Of a stretch of 64,000 nucleotides of DNA, positions 11,167-24,110 are shown piece by piece; position 1 is the stretch's first letter, and the number at the start of each line of letters is the position of its first letter. The notes under the pieces were generated by a model that was not told the DNA's origin, did not search any database, and was given only the letters and a program-made list of their open reading frames with translations. The DNA comes from Gnetum montanum (taxonomy: Eukaryota; Streptophyta; Gnetopsida; Gnetales; Gnetaceae). The DNA lies in contig MNCI01012692.1 in assembly GCA_015680685.1 (NCBI GenBank), positions 274,018 through 338,017 on the forward strand. Reading direction: 5' to 3'. Made by a program: the position numbers and the translations under genes.

Positions 11167-11453
11167 GGTCTTAGCGGACTGTTAATGGATTTTGAAAATG
11201 CAAGAAGAGTTATCTTTTCCAATTTAAGGTTGTAGCAGACCATAATAATGAAAAACTTGGTCTAAAAATATGAAATGAATGTTAAAATTGCTAGTTTAAC
11301 GTCATGGTGGACCATCATTGGGCTACATTGTAGGTTAGCACCCCATGTAAATCAGAATTTCCAATTTAAGGTCTTAGTAGACTGTCATTATGCTACATTG
11401 TGAGTTAAGATCTCATGTAAATCAAGATTTCCAGTTTAAGGTCTTAGCAGACC
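11167..11453. repeat. Inverted-repeat unit array upstream of the antisense promoter (A)
   Basis: Five units lie at 11167-11180, 11228-11241, 11300-11312, 11370-11383 and 11440-11453, spaced about 60-70 bp. The best unit is GGTCT-TAGC-AGACC (11440-11453). Others have GGTT/GACC or GTC/GAC arms. The array lies 150 bp upstream of the TATA box of the antisense gene. Confidence 0.75.
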
Positions 11454-11519
11454 ATTAATGGTGCAAAATTTTGTGGGCCCACTTACTATGGTGCCAATGA
11501 GTGTTATGCTACAATAGGA

Positions 11520-11630
11520 TTTTACTATAGTAGCGCTATGCTACGAGGGGGTCTTACGTTACTTAGAATACGAAAATGACATATTTTTTACTACGTCAAC
11601 TATAAATAGGGGTTTACCCCCTGGTAAACT
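11520..11630 (+). promoter_or_regulatory. Internal promoter of the antisense gene of A
   Basis: TATAAATAGG lies at 11601-11610 on the plus strand, opposite to gag-pol. Just upstream (about 11530-11552) is GCGCTATGCTACG, the same motif as the palindrome clusters in this element's LTRs. A hairpin with 7-bp arms GTTTACC/GGTAAAC (about 11613-11630) lies where transcription would start. The downstream sequence behaves as an exon ending at a good splice donor (CTCG|GTAAGT, 11868). Promoter function is inferred from these elements only. Confidence 0.6.
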
Positions 11631-11867
11631 TGTCATTTTCATTGTCAGAACCCAGAGCCCATACTCAAAGCATAGTGTGGTTGCACAGAGAGAGAGAGTG
11701 AATAGGTGTAGCGTAGAAGGTGGTCAGAGATAATCTGTAAGTAAGACAATGAGACCTAAAGATGACTACAAGCATTGAGGACTTGCCAAGGTAAACGAAG
11801 TGAAGGACTCTTTGGGATGCCTATCCTAGGCGCTGGTTGAGATGGGATAGGAGACTCCATCAACTCG

Positions 11868-12876
11868 GTAAGTTGCTATGTTATCTTTATTGCTATTGTC
11901 ATTATTGTGATGATATTCGCATCTATTTCTATCATTTTAGTTGCTATTTTGGCTGCTATGTTGTTGTTGTTGCTAGTTGGCTATAGCAGCCGTACGGATG
12001 CTATGGTATGGCTGCATGTAGTATTTCCTCAACTGCCATTATTAAGAATGGTGACTACTTTGTTGCGATGGTTTTGGCGATTTTGAGCAGTGTAGCGCAT
12101 GCTCAACGTAGCATACCACCTTTAGAAGGGTTTAGTTATTCACAAAATTTTTTATGATAGCGTGATGCGTGTTTAACGTGGTGTAGCATGACTTACTTTA
12201 TGTAGCAAGATAGGGTTGGAATGGTGGGGGCACTATGAATTCTTCTTACTTGCATTATTTAAGGCTGTAATATTTTTGTTGCTATTACACTACGCCATTA
12301 TGTCGCAAGGCCTTTAGGCTATTATGTTGGTAGTCTATCGCATTGCTACACTATTGAACCTGTAACACTGCTATGTTGTTAGATTTATTTTCTTCTTTCA
12401 AGTTTGCTATGTTTCCACGCCTATTACAGTGGTATGTTGGTTGTATTGTTATACAGTTATATGTCTTCCTACGCTTGTCACATGTCATGCATTTGTTTTG
12501 CTATGTTGTGTGTATCACAGTTGTCACCCTTAAGTGGGAATGTAATTGTTACGCTATGTGTCTATTATTCTATGTACTACATAACTATCACCGTAAGGTG
12601 CACCCAGCATTGTTACGTTGTGCAGGGCTTGATAGCTATGCTACACTACAAGTGACACTTTGTTACGTTTCCCATAATGTTTAACCCTATTTTATGTTAA
12701 AGAGAATTTTGCAACTAGAAGATCATGATACACTACATGTAAAGAGGGGGTCACGCTATGCTACTTGTAAAAAAATGGTTACACTACGCTGTGTGCAAAC
12801 CTCAAAATGCTAATGTTTGATGCTTCATCATGCAAAGTCATGTTGAATTTCATCTCAATTATCCTTGAGATTGTAG
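11868..12876 (+). other. First intron of the antisense gene (A), rich in GCTATG words
   Basis: Donor CTCG|GTAAGT and acceptor TTGTAG|GAG. The interior has many GCTATG, CTACGC and GTAGC words like those of the LTR palindromes, plus GTTGTTGTT runs. Apparent open frames (for example near 12373-12684) look like chance. Such a long first intron between a TATA-promoted exon and the coding region is typical of plant genes. Confidence 0.55.
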
Positions 12877-14631
12877 GAGTCCTATGTTGCCTCAATGAAC
12901 TGGTGGCCAACATCCCTCCTCCCCATGCGTGCATGGGGTAGCAGGTGGTCTAGTTCCATGAGGGCACATGGGACTTCTTATAGTTCCTCCTCCATCATTT
13001 TAGTGTGATCGTGTGGTTACACTTGTCAGTTGAGATAGTAGCTACAATTACAGAAACACTGTTGCCTAGGGTAAACCAGGGCATTCTGAAGTTCCTGATT
13101 GATGGGGTGATTGGAGGTGAAGGGATAGTAGGTTCCAACTAGAGCCCAAAAGGCTTGAGATGCTTAAGTTGGATCTGGGACATGCCTGAGTACAAATGCT
13201 ATCATTTATATAGCATGTTATATGTTGCCTGCCACATAGGCACTTGTTTTCAAAACCCACCTAGAACCGTTTACTATGCCGATAGGTGCGTTTTGTGAAG
13301 GTGTCTTAATGTGTTGTATAATGTATGTTATGCTAGATAGAGGTGTTAACTATACTTTTGTGTATTGCTAGGTTTTATATTGATAGGAATGGTCTTCAAA
13401 GTGATATAGATGTCTTGTGTTGGCACAGACAGCCTTGCAGGAGTTCTCCTCTACCAAGAACATGCACGCCAGTGTAATAGGGCAATTTGGGCTTGAGTTT
13501 AAAACCTACCCAACCTGGTATTTTCAATTTTATGGGAAGTCTAAGGAAGTTGATTGGTTTCATAGGGAGTGGACATCTCTCAGACTTCTTACCATTGAAG
13601 ATATGCTAGTGGAACTTCCATCATTTCCTACACCATTTAAACCTAGTATGCTAAACTATGGGTCTATTGTTATCTATTCAAGTGAAGATGTGCTTTGATC
13701 ATGTTTTTCTTTTTAATTTTATACTAACGTTTTTTTTTCAAACTTTTATAGTGGTGACAGAATCCCAAGAGGTCAATGTGATCATGTCTGGTTGTAACGA
13801 AACCAGCCTCTTTTTCAAGTACGAGAAGGTGGAGGAGACATAACTTTGGCTCTAAAATGGGGCCCCAGCCACCCTTGTCCACAACCTTTAGGAGGCTGGG
13901 CTCATGAACCTTTTTTTGTTGTAAACCCAAGTGTTTTTCCTACCAAAATGCTTTTCCTAGCTAATTCCTTCTTTGAGAGGGTCGATCGCTTCTGTATACA
14001 TGTTCACAATGTATGGGTGGTGTTTGAAATCAATGACAAACTATTTGTAGATCTTTTCAATGTCACTTTTGATGGTCTCCCTATAGGAGAAAAATCTAAA
14101 AAAGATGCAAACCATCAGGGGGACATTGAAAAGTGGCTAGGGATGGCTAAATACTGAAAGGGGATCTACATCAAGAAGGTTAGGCTAAGGGTGGCCAAGA
14201 AGATTTATCCTGTCTTCTATGCCTGTGCCTTCCTCAAGCTACTCTCCCAAGAAAAAATCCTTGGAGTGAAGTAGGCTTGGATAATGATGGATGTCATGGA
14301 AGAAGGGACTTTCTATAATTGGGCCAAGTAGCTTTGTGAAGGCTTGCAAGCTAAAATGGTTAAACTTTGCGGGAAGCTTGAGTCCAATTTCATCATGCAC
14401 TATGCCTTCTTTATAGCCTACCTATGATGTTTTGCAAAATTCTTGGTAGTCTATGAGAATGCCATCTTGATGCAAGAAGGCCGTAGTAAGATCTCCAAAC
14501 CATGGATTTTCCAATTTTTCTGTACCACACGATCCCAAGAACCCATGAAGGCTATTGGGAAATCATTTTTGATAACTACAAGGGATCGAGTGGCACATCC
14601 CTTTCATGCCCAGGATAGCATGGGAGAGGCA

Positions 14632-14649
14632 CCCCCCCCCCCCCCCCCA
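14632..14649. repeat. Poly-C run
   Basis: About 18 C inside an exon of the antisense gene of A, where the B copy reads CCTTCTACTAAC. It is either slippage or a sequencing error. Confidence 0.7.
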
Positions 14650-15343
14650 TTAACATAGGTAGTGTGACAAGGGGAGAATATCTCATTGTAGAAACAATGA
14701 CGACAAGGTTGCAATGTAAGAAATCTCATCTTGCCTAAAAGCCTCCCTGTACAAATGAAGAGAGGGGGAAGAAACTGCAACTCAAAATTCATAGAGTGCA
14801 GCCTCCAATTGGTAAGTATGTTTAACTATTTTTTTCACGCTCTCTATGTTGTACCACGCTAGGTAGCATTGCACAACATAGCATTTATTCCATTTTGGTG
14901 TATCTTGCCTACTGTAATCATATTTAATTAAGAAGAAGAGGAAGGGGAGGAAGATGTTTTGGCCCCTGGAATAGGGGAAACCAATGAAAATGAAGAGGCC
15001 TTGGCCATAGAGGAAAGGGCCCCAGCCACCAAAGAAGAGACCCCTGCTATAGAAGAAAGGATCCCAGTTGGTGAGGAAGAGGCCTCTGCTAATGAAGAGG
15101 AGGCCCCTATCGATGAGTAAGAGGCCTTTGCCAATTAGGAAGGGGTTCTTGCCAATGAGAAAGAGGCCTTTCCCAATTAGAAAGGGGCCCCTACTGATGA
15201 CCCTTTTTCCAAGTGTGGTTTAGTACCAGAGGGGCATATGAGTGTTGAGGACACTGATACACTATTGGGTTAGCTAGAAAGAGAGGGGCTCCACTTTGAC
15301 GTTAGTTAGTTTGACTACTTGTTTAATAGTGTGTCAATAGGTG

Positions 15344-15444
<101 letters not shown>

Positions 15445-16890
15445 ATCATTTATGTTGTTCATCAGCTTTGTTGTAGTCCTCTCCACTATGGATAATACAT
15501 TTTATCATGTAGCAAGCACCACTGTTGACACTCCTAGTCCGTCTTTGATCCATATCCGACCATGGGCCAAGAACCCCAACAAATTCACCTTTATGGAGGG
15601 GGTGGTTGATGACATGATCGACTGTCTAAGGTAGATCGATCTGGAAGTTGGTAAGTTAAAGTTGCTATGTTAGGCTTTCTACATTTTTGGAATTTCCCCA
15701 TGTCACTGTCACTAATTCCTTTCTATGTGCGGTTGGCAGCCTCTCGCCTCAAGTGGGACCCCAAAAAAATAGTTGAGGTTAACGTCATACCTGAATTTCC
15801 ACAGGAGGTGACTGAAGTACCTCATCACATATACAATGAGGCAAGTAAATGTGCGCTATACTTGGCATGCTCTTTCTGGGAATGTAGGCATGTGAATGAA
15901 GACCTCTGGAAATGGATGTAGAGACTTGAGAGGGAGAAGGCCCACCTAACTGCTGAGGTGGGGAATCTTCGGTCCAAGAATAAATTCCTATTGGCCTGGG
16001 ACAATAATGATGGAAGTTGGTGTACATCCGTCATCAACTACGTGAGATATTGGATGGTCATGTGGTGCAACAATGAAGCCACACGAAAGATAATCAAACA
16101 ACGCATGAAAATGGACCTTTTAGCCCAAAAGAATCAAGATTGGAAGGATTATAGTGCAAAGGTTTACGAGTGGTGATAGGCACATAAGAATCACAAACAT
16201 ATGTATAAATTGGAATGTGCTACCTACCATAAAAATTATCAAGAAGCTTCAGGAAAGTTGCATACCTATGAGCTATTCCTTGACATTATTGGTGCTTCTA
16301 GGGATTATGATAGGTTCATGCAATAGATGATAGTAAGTGAATCTTTTGAAAGGGAGATGACCTTACCTATGGGTAAGGCTACCACTACCATCTTTTCTCC
16401 AGGGCCACCCAGATGGACAGCTGTAGAAAAGGAAAAATTTGCAGCAAGCACTAATCTAATGGATACGAAATAGGTTGACATCACCGAGGAGGAGATCTTG
16501 CAACGCCTCACGGCTGGCGTGGATCAAATATGCCCTGAAACAGACACAGGGCCATCTTAGGTTAGTCACCTTTTGTGGTTCCATAGTTTATTTCATAAGA
16601 GCCTTTATTGTATCTTTAACTGATTGTTTTATTTTCTTTGTTGTGTAGGATCCAAACAAAATCGTAGAACCCACTGAGGTAGGGGATGGTGGTCCAAGCA
16701 AAGACCCATAGCGTAGCGATGGGAAATTTTATTCTTGTCTTTGAATTTACAAAAAAATTTGTAAACATTATTGATTGATATTGAATGAAGAATGGAATGT
16801 GAGGAAATTTATTTCATTTTGGCTAATGCATTTTATTATTTTTATTTTTTGTCCTTTTAAGCTCCTTGGGAGCTTCTCATTTTAGTTTTA

Positions 16891-17134
16891 GGCCATTTTG
16901 GGCCATTACGGTAGTTTAAGGCCATTTCAAGTCGTTACTAGTTTTAGGCCATTTCGGGTCATTGCTTAATTATTATTATTTATGTTTTTATTTTATTTTT
17001 TTCAATGTCTCGAAGTAATGAAATTGCCATTTTTAGGCCTTAGCAGGTTGTAGTAGTAGTTTAAGGCCATTCTGAGCCATCGTGGGGTGGTAATAATAAA
17101 AGAAATCTTTGCCAGTTTTAGGCCTTAGCAGGTT
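16891..17134. repeat. Inverted-repeat unit array downstream of the antisense gene (A)
   Basis: Units include GGCC/GGCC at 16891-16904, partly decayed ones near 16920 and 16947, and GGCCTTAGCAGGTT at 17036-17049 and 17121-17134. The array corresponds to the B array at 3671-3883 and lies 100 bp past the probable polyadenylation site. Confidence 0.75.
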
Positions 17135-17320
17135 GTAGTATTATGCAAACAATGGACGTAATGTGGACAATGTAAACAATGAGGAAGATGCTAGCGTAAG
17201 CAATGAATACGAAGTAAAAAATGTGAGTAGTGGATGTATTGTTGATGCAAGAAGTAATTATGGTGGAAGCAGTGAAGTAGTTGTGCTAAAGCAAGTAATG
17301 ATTATTCTCACAACTACTTC
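17135..17320. repeat. Degenerate AATGTAAAC-type spacer (A)
   Basis: Short words such as AATGTAAAC and AAGTAATG recur. The same type of sequence occupies 23233-23500 in element B, between protease and the array. Confidence 0.5.
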
Positions 17321-17960
17321 CTAATCCATCATGGGCTCGATGATGCGTACAACTGAGGGGCGTTGTTATAGTACTCCTTTATGTCATCGTCTACTATTTG
17401 AAAGGGCAGCTCAGCCCATGTTGCTTCCTCATTTAAACCAGTTTCAACTTGTTTAGGCATTTCAATTTGAACAAGGGTTCAATCTTCAAAGATTTCAATC
17501 TCTGATACTTTCTCCATTCCTACATTGTTTATGGTTTGGGGAACCACTTCATCGCCATGAATTATCACTTCCCATATCTCATAGGGCAAGTGAATCTCCT
17601 AGTGTATTGAAGAGGAAACAACCCTCAATTGGGCCAACCACGTTCTCCCTAGGATCAGGTTGAACCCAGGCATTTCCTCTATCACTATGAATACTACGCT
17701 TGTGGGAAACTAGTCCCCTACCACAAAGTTGATGCACATAGTTCCTTTTACTTGCACATGTGCCCCATTAAATGATTTTAAGAAATATGTCATCATGGGC
17801 TTAATCTGATCAACCAAGCCCAATTTGTCCACTATGGGAAAAGGGATGACATTAGTAGCAGCCCCATCATCAACATGTACCCTTTAGATCCTGTGTTGTC
17901 CAACCTAAATCGTGATGAACATAGGTGCCATTATCACCTGACCCTTTTCAGGGTCATCCA
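17320..17960 (-). pseudogene. Aspartic protease region of element A
   Basis: The minus strand encodes the retropepsin domain of a Gypsy element. It runs from an active-site region with VDDGAATNVI (around 17850-17880), through KSFNGAHVQVKGT and FNLILGRTWLAQL, to SSIHxEIHLPY. It matches B's copy at 23514-24100 with several stops. The domain would cut the polyprotein. Its C-terminal end (SPWWIRK, about 17320) is followed by spacer and the antisense gene instead of RT. Confidence 0.75.
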
Positions 17961-18589
17961 TAATGGACTCATTTTGGAATGTCAACTAAGATGGCCATGG
18001 TTCTTCAACTATAGAAGGAAGCATGACTACATGGATTACTTTCTCCTCTGCTAGCATGTTTTCATCAACTAGTACAGACATTAACATGTTAACCATGGCT
18101 TCCTGATACATGGTAGAAGTCATTACCAAGTCATACAAGCTCAAGGTTATGTTTTTCTATTTCAGAGCTTGTTTAACTTAGGTGAGTGTGTTGAAAAGAT
18201 CTTGTGCACCATCTTGCCTATTACCCTTTTCCTCCTCCATTCGTCCTAGGAGACAAATCTCCCAAGGAGGGGGAGCTTTAGGTTGAGGGTTTTTTTTTCT
18301 TGGATGGGGTAGTGGTGATTTCTTCTATGGGTCATTATCAGTTGTCAATGATGAGGGGACTGCAGGTGCTAAGGATAAGGGGGTAGGCTTGGGAGGACCT
18401 GAAACAGTGCGTTCCTTGACCATCTTGTCTACTGAATGCTCTTCTTGTTTTTTTGAACGAGGGGGGGGGGGGTTGTGGGCCTATTTTAGATGGTTGGCTT
18501 TGTGTGGTGGAGGCAATTGAATGTTTTGGCATCCTAATGAAAAAAAATGCTTGTGGTGTTAGCTTGAGCGGTGGTGTGGGTTTGAGCAT

Positions 18590-21090
18590 GAAAGGTGCAG
18601 AGGAGGATGTCTAAGGAGGAACTTTAAGGATGAATGGTTGTTGCGGTGTCTTTGGTGTCGCCACACCACTTTGAGGCACATCCACCATGAACAGTTGCTG
18701 TGGTGGTTTTGGGTTACTAATGCCAATCATGTTGATGATATAACCCACGTTGTTGGCATTAAAGGGGACCTTGTAAACATGCATGCATTGGTTTTCAGGG
18801 GATATAGGACTACATTCATCCAAGACAAGTTTTCCCTAATCAATAATGTGTTTAATGTCATCCTTCAACACCAAGTGGTAGTTTGTGTCATGACCACACA
18901 ATTGATGGTAATTGCAGAACCATTCCAGCCTAAAATTCTTAGGAACTTGTGGCTCATTGGGTGTAGCCAAGGAGGGGTCCCTAAGAAGTTCACAATACCA
19001 TTTATGGCACTTAATCACCTTCTCCAACATTCTCTTGTGCTGGATATACCCAACTCCTAATAGTTGCTTCAGGAGTTCTAAAGGCTTGATAGGTACAAGA
19101 GTGTACTTGGACCGACCCTTACACTTGAATTGGGTTTAGGCTAGGTTGGTGAGTCTTGTGCTAATGTTGAAGGCTGACTAGTGTTGCTTGAGCCAAATGT
19201 TGTTGCTACGGCTACCTTCTTGTTGTTACTATTATTGGGTTTGGCCTCATTTTCCATAGCAACCATTGTGGCTATCGCAGCCTTGCCCTTCTCCTTGTCC
19301 TTTTTGGTATATGTGTTTTTGTATGCAACATAGGCCAGGTCTTTACAAGCTTCGGCTGTGTCTTGGATGCTCTTTGTTTAAGCAAAAGCTTGACTCAGGG
19401 AGCGTGGGGCTAAGTAGTACAATTTTAACTTAATAAAGTCATTTACTACCCCCTTGAAGATAGCCAAAAAATGGACTTCTGCAATAGGCTCACCAATCTT
19501 ATTTAAGGTGTTGCTCCACCGCTATATGAACCTTTGCATAAATTCCAGCAGGTCTTGCTTAACGCACATCAATTGATCCAGCATGACCTCTAGCTTCAAG
19601 TTATATTTGAAACCGATCATGAACTGAGTCAGAAGCTCCTCCAGAGTTGAGATGAAGGTGCATGGGAGCACGTGGTACCATTCTAGGGCTTTTCCCATCA
19701 AAGACATGGCAAAGACATGAATGATAGTGTGTAGCCACTATTACAATAACAAAGATTCAAATCTAAATGTAACTATATGTGCATTGGGATTGCCCTCCCT
19801 ATTGTATTTTTTAAATTAGGGGAGTGGCATCCTAGGGGTTAATGTGAGCATGGGGATGGCTGGGCTAATGGAGTCATCATGGTAAAAATCCATGACATGC
19901 ACCGTGTTGGAACCAATGGCTTTGAGACATTTAATCTCTTTAGTGATAGTCTAGATAGGTTGGAATGCTTTGTGTAGACCCGATGATGTTGTAGATGACT
20001 ACTAAGTTGCATGAATAGCTATCGTATGTGTCAATGGGGGTTGCGGTGGAAGCACAGCAGCCTGGCCCATGGGGGACGCTATTGTTGCCACTCCTACGAG
20101 TGGTGCTACTTGGGCCGTCCACCACCTGGTGGGTTGTGCCAATGATGTGGTAGCCATTGGTGGGGCTATGGGGTTACTAATTTGTGTGATTGATGGCATG
20201 GACCATAGCCCTACGCTTAGTTGTACCACTTGTGGAACTTGGTCCACTTGGTGGTGGACATAATGTGACAGCTGGGAGGATTGCGCAATAGGGAGAGAAG
20301 TAGATGGGATCCACCACATGGTTGGGACTAGGCTTGCCGCTGATGGTGGGATAGGTGCAGATGATGGAATGGGAGCAAGAGCTCCCTGTAATTGTGACGT
20401 AGGCACGGTGTGCATGTATGGCAACATATCTATGACTAGCGCTTGGTATGATGATGGGGCAAAGTGAGGATAGAGAGTGTTTGGGAATGAAACTAAAGGG
20501 GCAGAGTGTTGGTGCACTGAGGGTATGGGATGACTGCCCATGGCTAATGAAAGTGTAGGTTGTGGCAGAGTCATGGTAATCATAAAGGGGGTAGAAGCAA
20601 AGAGCGGGTTTGACCTAAAGATGGTGGTGGGAGGGATAGCTGCAAGGTAGGTTTGGCATCCAGCCTTGGAATCAAAATCCAAGTCTTCCTATCTATTCTA
20701 GAATGCCTCATCATAATGGGATGTTGTATCTCACTCCCTAGACCTACTGACTCATATCAAATGGTCCAAGATCCACTAGTACGTGTCCGTCAGGTGGATG
20801 GTAACATCAAGGGTAGGGATAATTTCCCTCCTGTTCTGATGAAGGAACTTGAAGCTACATTTGTCTTTGAGTTCATGGTGATCAAAGGGAAAATTTTCCT
20901 AGATCTTTGTGCAAATGAATTCAAAGTGCTCTCCATCTAGTGCCAAGCACTTAGGTGAGAGGTGTTAGATCCTAAAAGACTGACATGGCACCAGCATTGG
21001 GCTAGGCAGTTTCTCAACACCTATGGTGTTTTGAGCTGAGAAGGAAGTCTCAAGGTTTGAGGTGGAAATGGCAGTGGTTGTGGGAATCAT
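18590..21090 (-). pseudogene. Gag of element A
   Basis: Gag forms the particle and binds RNA. A long Pro/Thr/Ser-rich N-terminal part is open at 20682-20002. The Retrotrans_gag domain follows, with KYNREGNPNAHIVTF, MSLMGKALEWYHVLP and LLEFMQRFI (19870-19500). A zinc-finger-like CNYHQLCGH follows (about 18880-18916). In the expected C-x2-H-x4-H-x4-C pattern the last Cys is His here. Proline-rich repeats with PQQPF-type motifs come after (18823-18611). Many stops are present. The segment 17960-18590 is a degraded proline-rich linker to protease. Confidence 0.8.
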
Positions 21091-21310
21091 TTTGTGTTAT
21101 TAAAAGGAGATTGGAAACTAGAGACATAGAAATCAATAAGCAATTCAAGGCTTTTAGTCTTTCCAAGTTCTAGAGAAACCATCATTGCAACTAGTTTGCA
21201 CCACACGATGCGTAGACAAATGTAAGGATGTCACTTCTACGCTAGTAGGTGATAGGGTATAGAAAAAGTATAGGATTACCCGCATGACATAGAAAGGGCA
21301 ATAAGAGGCC
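21091..21310 (-). other. 5' leader of element A with the PBS deleted
   Basis: The leader aligns with B's leader (27480-27612), including GTCTACGCTAGTAGGTGA on the plus strand. B continues into its PBS and LTR end; A jumps directly into the LTR body at about 21311. About 60 bp containing the PBS and the terminal bases of the LTR are missing. Confidence 0.65.
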
Positions 21311-23227
21311 AAGAGGTTGTCGGGCATACAATTTAACCCCATATCTGTTTGAGGGTCGTACTGGAGAGAAACAGAAATAGAGTGCCTTGAACAGTCTGGT
21401 CGATTAGACAGGGACTTAGTCAGTGTAACTTAACCTTTCTTGAGTGTTTGGTTTTATAAATAAGGTATGGAAGTGAAGAGATAACTAACTGATGTAAAAT
21501 AATGAAGAATGATATGAAATATGATGATAATGAACAAATAATGAAACAGATTTGGATGAGGAAATGCACCGCCCCAAGATTGAGTATTTGATCTCTACTT
21601 TGTTGGAAGATGTACTACTAAAGATGCAACACTGGAGAGGCACAACTTACATAGAGAAGTATGGTCACAGGTTCCTAAACTATAGTTGGTAAGCTACTGC
21701 TTAGGATTCTTCTACTTGCCAATCTGCCCACTGAGGTGCCAAAATGCTAAACCCAAAAGGATATCTAAAGCCAACTAGAAAGTTCAAATCCAACCAGAAT
21801 GTTAAAAATGCCAACTATGCCCTCTAAAAGCCACCTCTAAATCCCATCATGCAAAAAGCCAACCCTTTGAGTGTTGTTCACCAGGGTATTTATAGGGCCA
21901 TGAGTAGGAAAAAAATTTTCTCTAGATGCCATGTGTCCTGGGTCCCACAAGGTGCAAACATGGTTGGCTATGTAGATGTGTGATGCTGGATGTGAACCTT
22001 GTTACACTGTGACCATGCTACTGAAACTGCATGTGCCAAAATCCAAAAAGCATGCCAACAATAAAAATAAAAAGGAGCTTGTGCTTCAGGGCTATGTCTT
22101 CCCTACTCTCGCAAGCAGGGTCAAGCATAGGGACAATTTTGGGGATTGGCCAGGGATATGCAAAATGAAGCAAACTTGCTGATTTTGTCCACCGAAGAGG
22201 TGCCAAGGTGAGAATGATCATTGCCAACAAGTTTTGGAGCTAATTAAAAATGTTTTAAATGCCTCCATGCAAGTGTTGCATTACTTATGTTATCCAGTGT
22301 GTTGGCATAGCATAAGTAACTTCTTGCTATGCTATGCTATGCTACATACTGTAGCATAGCATAGCCACCAATCTTGAATGAAATCTTTCCTAGAAGCTGA
22401 GAGCATCTGTCCAAGGCCTGGTTAGGCAAGTGACTACAACTTTTTCTTCCATTCTGGAAATCCTTTGAACCTACTACATCCTTGGGGCATTCTATTGTTT
22501 TGCATACTTGTTATGCTATGTAGCATACCACAACGTAGTAGCCAATGTGTCATGCAACCTTGTCTAATCCACAATGTTTTATTGGGAACTTTTGCTTGAG
22601 GCCTAAGGGTTAAGTGGGATAGCTAGTTTTGGAGGCCAAAGCATTGCCAAGTGCAATTATCCTACTGGGGCCACTTGGCAAAGGGGCCTTTGTGCATTTT
22701 TTCCTTGCTACACTGTGCTATGCTGCATAGCATACCATAGCGTAGCACCTTGTGTTGGCCGAATCCCAACTTGTTTGTCATAGGATGTTTATTATGTCCT
22801 GGTGTGTTGGCAAAGTAAGCTTGCTAGATGGTTGTAACATGGTAAAATTCTTTGGAAGATTGACTTGTTGTCAACTTGCATCTTCGATGCTTGATTGGTC
22901 TTCTTCAAGGCTTGCTACGTTGCATAGCATAGCAAATTTATCCACTAGAAAACTTGTCGAACTGTTTAGCTCATCCTAAACACTTTTAGAAACTCCTAGC
23001 ATAGTTTTTGGATAGACAATTAGCCAGGTTAATTGTCCAACTAGGCATGCTAGAGAGTCTAGCAGGCCTATTGGCCCAGGAGATAGAAAACTTGTCAGAC
23101 TGTATAGTCTATCATCAGTGCCTACACTATTCTAACAACTCATCATGATGCTACACTTGTGGAAATCCTTGCCCAAATTCCAAGAGTCTACTGAAGCATC
23201 AGGGTCCTAAAATTTTATGGTGTTTCA
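21311..23227 (-). repeat. 5' LTR of element A (inner end truncated)
   Basis: The outer end TGAAACACC at 23227 is followed outside by the TSD and no PPT. It aligns with 3885-5847. TATA lies at 21885-21895. Palindrome clusters lie at 22326-22365, 22510-22543, 22707-22746 and 22914-22933, with centres near 22346, 22520, 22724 and 22924. Confidence 0.85.
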
Positions 23228-23232
23228 GGCCT
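23228..23232. other. Target-site duplication of element A, right copy (GGCCT)
   Basis: Perfect match to 3880-3884. Confidence 0.85.
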
Positions 23233-23513
23233 TATGTAATGTATTGGTAATAAGGGAAATGTAGTGAGCAAGCTCAACGTAAATGCAACTCAGCAAACAG
23301 TTGACTTAATGTAAACAGCAAATTCATTGTGAAATGTACATGATGCACATAGTGGACTTAATGTGAGAAATGTAAATTATGCAAGTAATGATTTAATGTA
23401 AAAAAAATGCAAATACAATGAATCAAATGTAAACACATGAATTATGTAAACAACAAAGTGAATGTAAAATGCACTGTGTATCATTGAAAGTATGGCAAAT
23501 TTTAATTATGTAG

Positions 23514-24110
23514 TTATTTCCTAACCCGATGTGGGTTAGGCGAGGCATAGGGCCAAGTGAATCTGCATTGGTACTCTATGTTATCGTTTGTGGCTTGGAA
23601 GGTCAACTCAGCCCATGTTCTCTCTTCATTTGGGTTGGTTTCAGCCTGTTCAAGAATTTCAGTTTGAACAGGGGCTTGGTTTTTAGAGATTTCAATCTTT
23701 GAACCTTTCTCCACTCCTACGTTGTTTATGGCTTGGGGGGCCACTTCGTTACCATGGATTACCACTTCCCCTCCTGCATAGGGTAAGTGGATCTCTTGAT
23801 GTATGGATGAAGAGATAGCCCTTAATTGGGCTAACCACAACCTCCCCAAGATCAGGTTGAACCTAAGCATCTCTTCTACCATGATGAACACTATGCTTGT
23901 GGGGAATTGGTCCCCTACCACAAATTTAATGTGGACAGTTCCCTTTACCACTACGCATGCTCCATTGAATGATTTCAGGCACAAAGTTTCCATGGGCTTT
24001 ATTTGATCAACAAAACCTAGTTTTTCCACTATGGAAAATAGAATGACATTTGTAGTGGCCCCATCATCAACATGTACCCTTCAGATCTTGTACTAGCCAA
24101 CTCGAATTAT
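23514..24110 (-). pseudogene. Aspartic protease region of element B
   Basis: The longest open stretch runs 24029-23514. Just before it, VHVDDGATTNVI holds the catalytic Asp in a D-D-G context (about 24060-24080). The flap-like and C-terminal landmarks are KSFNGACVVVKGTVHI, FNLILGRLWLAQL and SSIHQEIHLPY, followed by a charged tail ending PNPHRVRK. This is the usual Tat/Gypsy retropepsin layout. One stop separates the active site from the long frame. In an intact element RT would follow; here the spacer, array and antisense gene follow, as in A. Confidence 0.8.

Noticed and set aside
12373-12684. Open frames on the plus strand in the first intron of the antisense gene
   Set aside because: Two overlapping frames in low-complexity GCTATG/TTG sequence, with no conserved blocks and no counterpart in B.
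20069-20263. Plus-strand frames opposite gag of A, B and C
   Set aside because: They are shadows of the minus-strand gag, which has recognisable domains.
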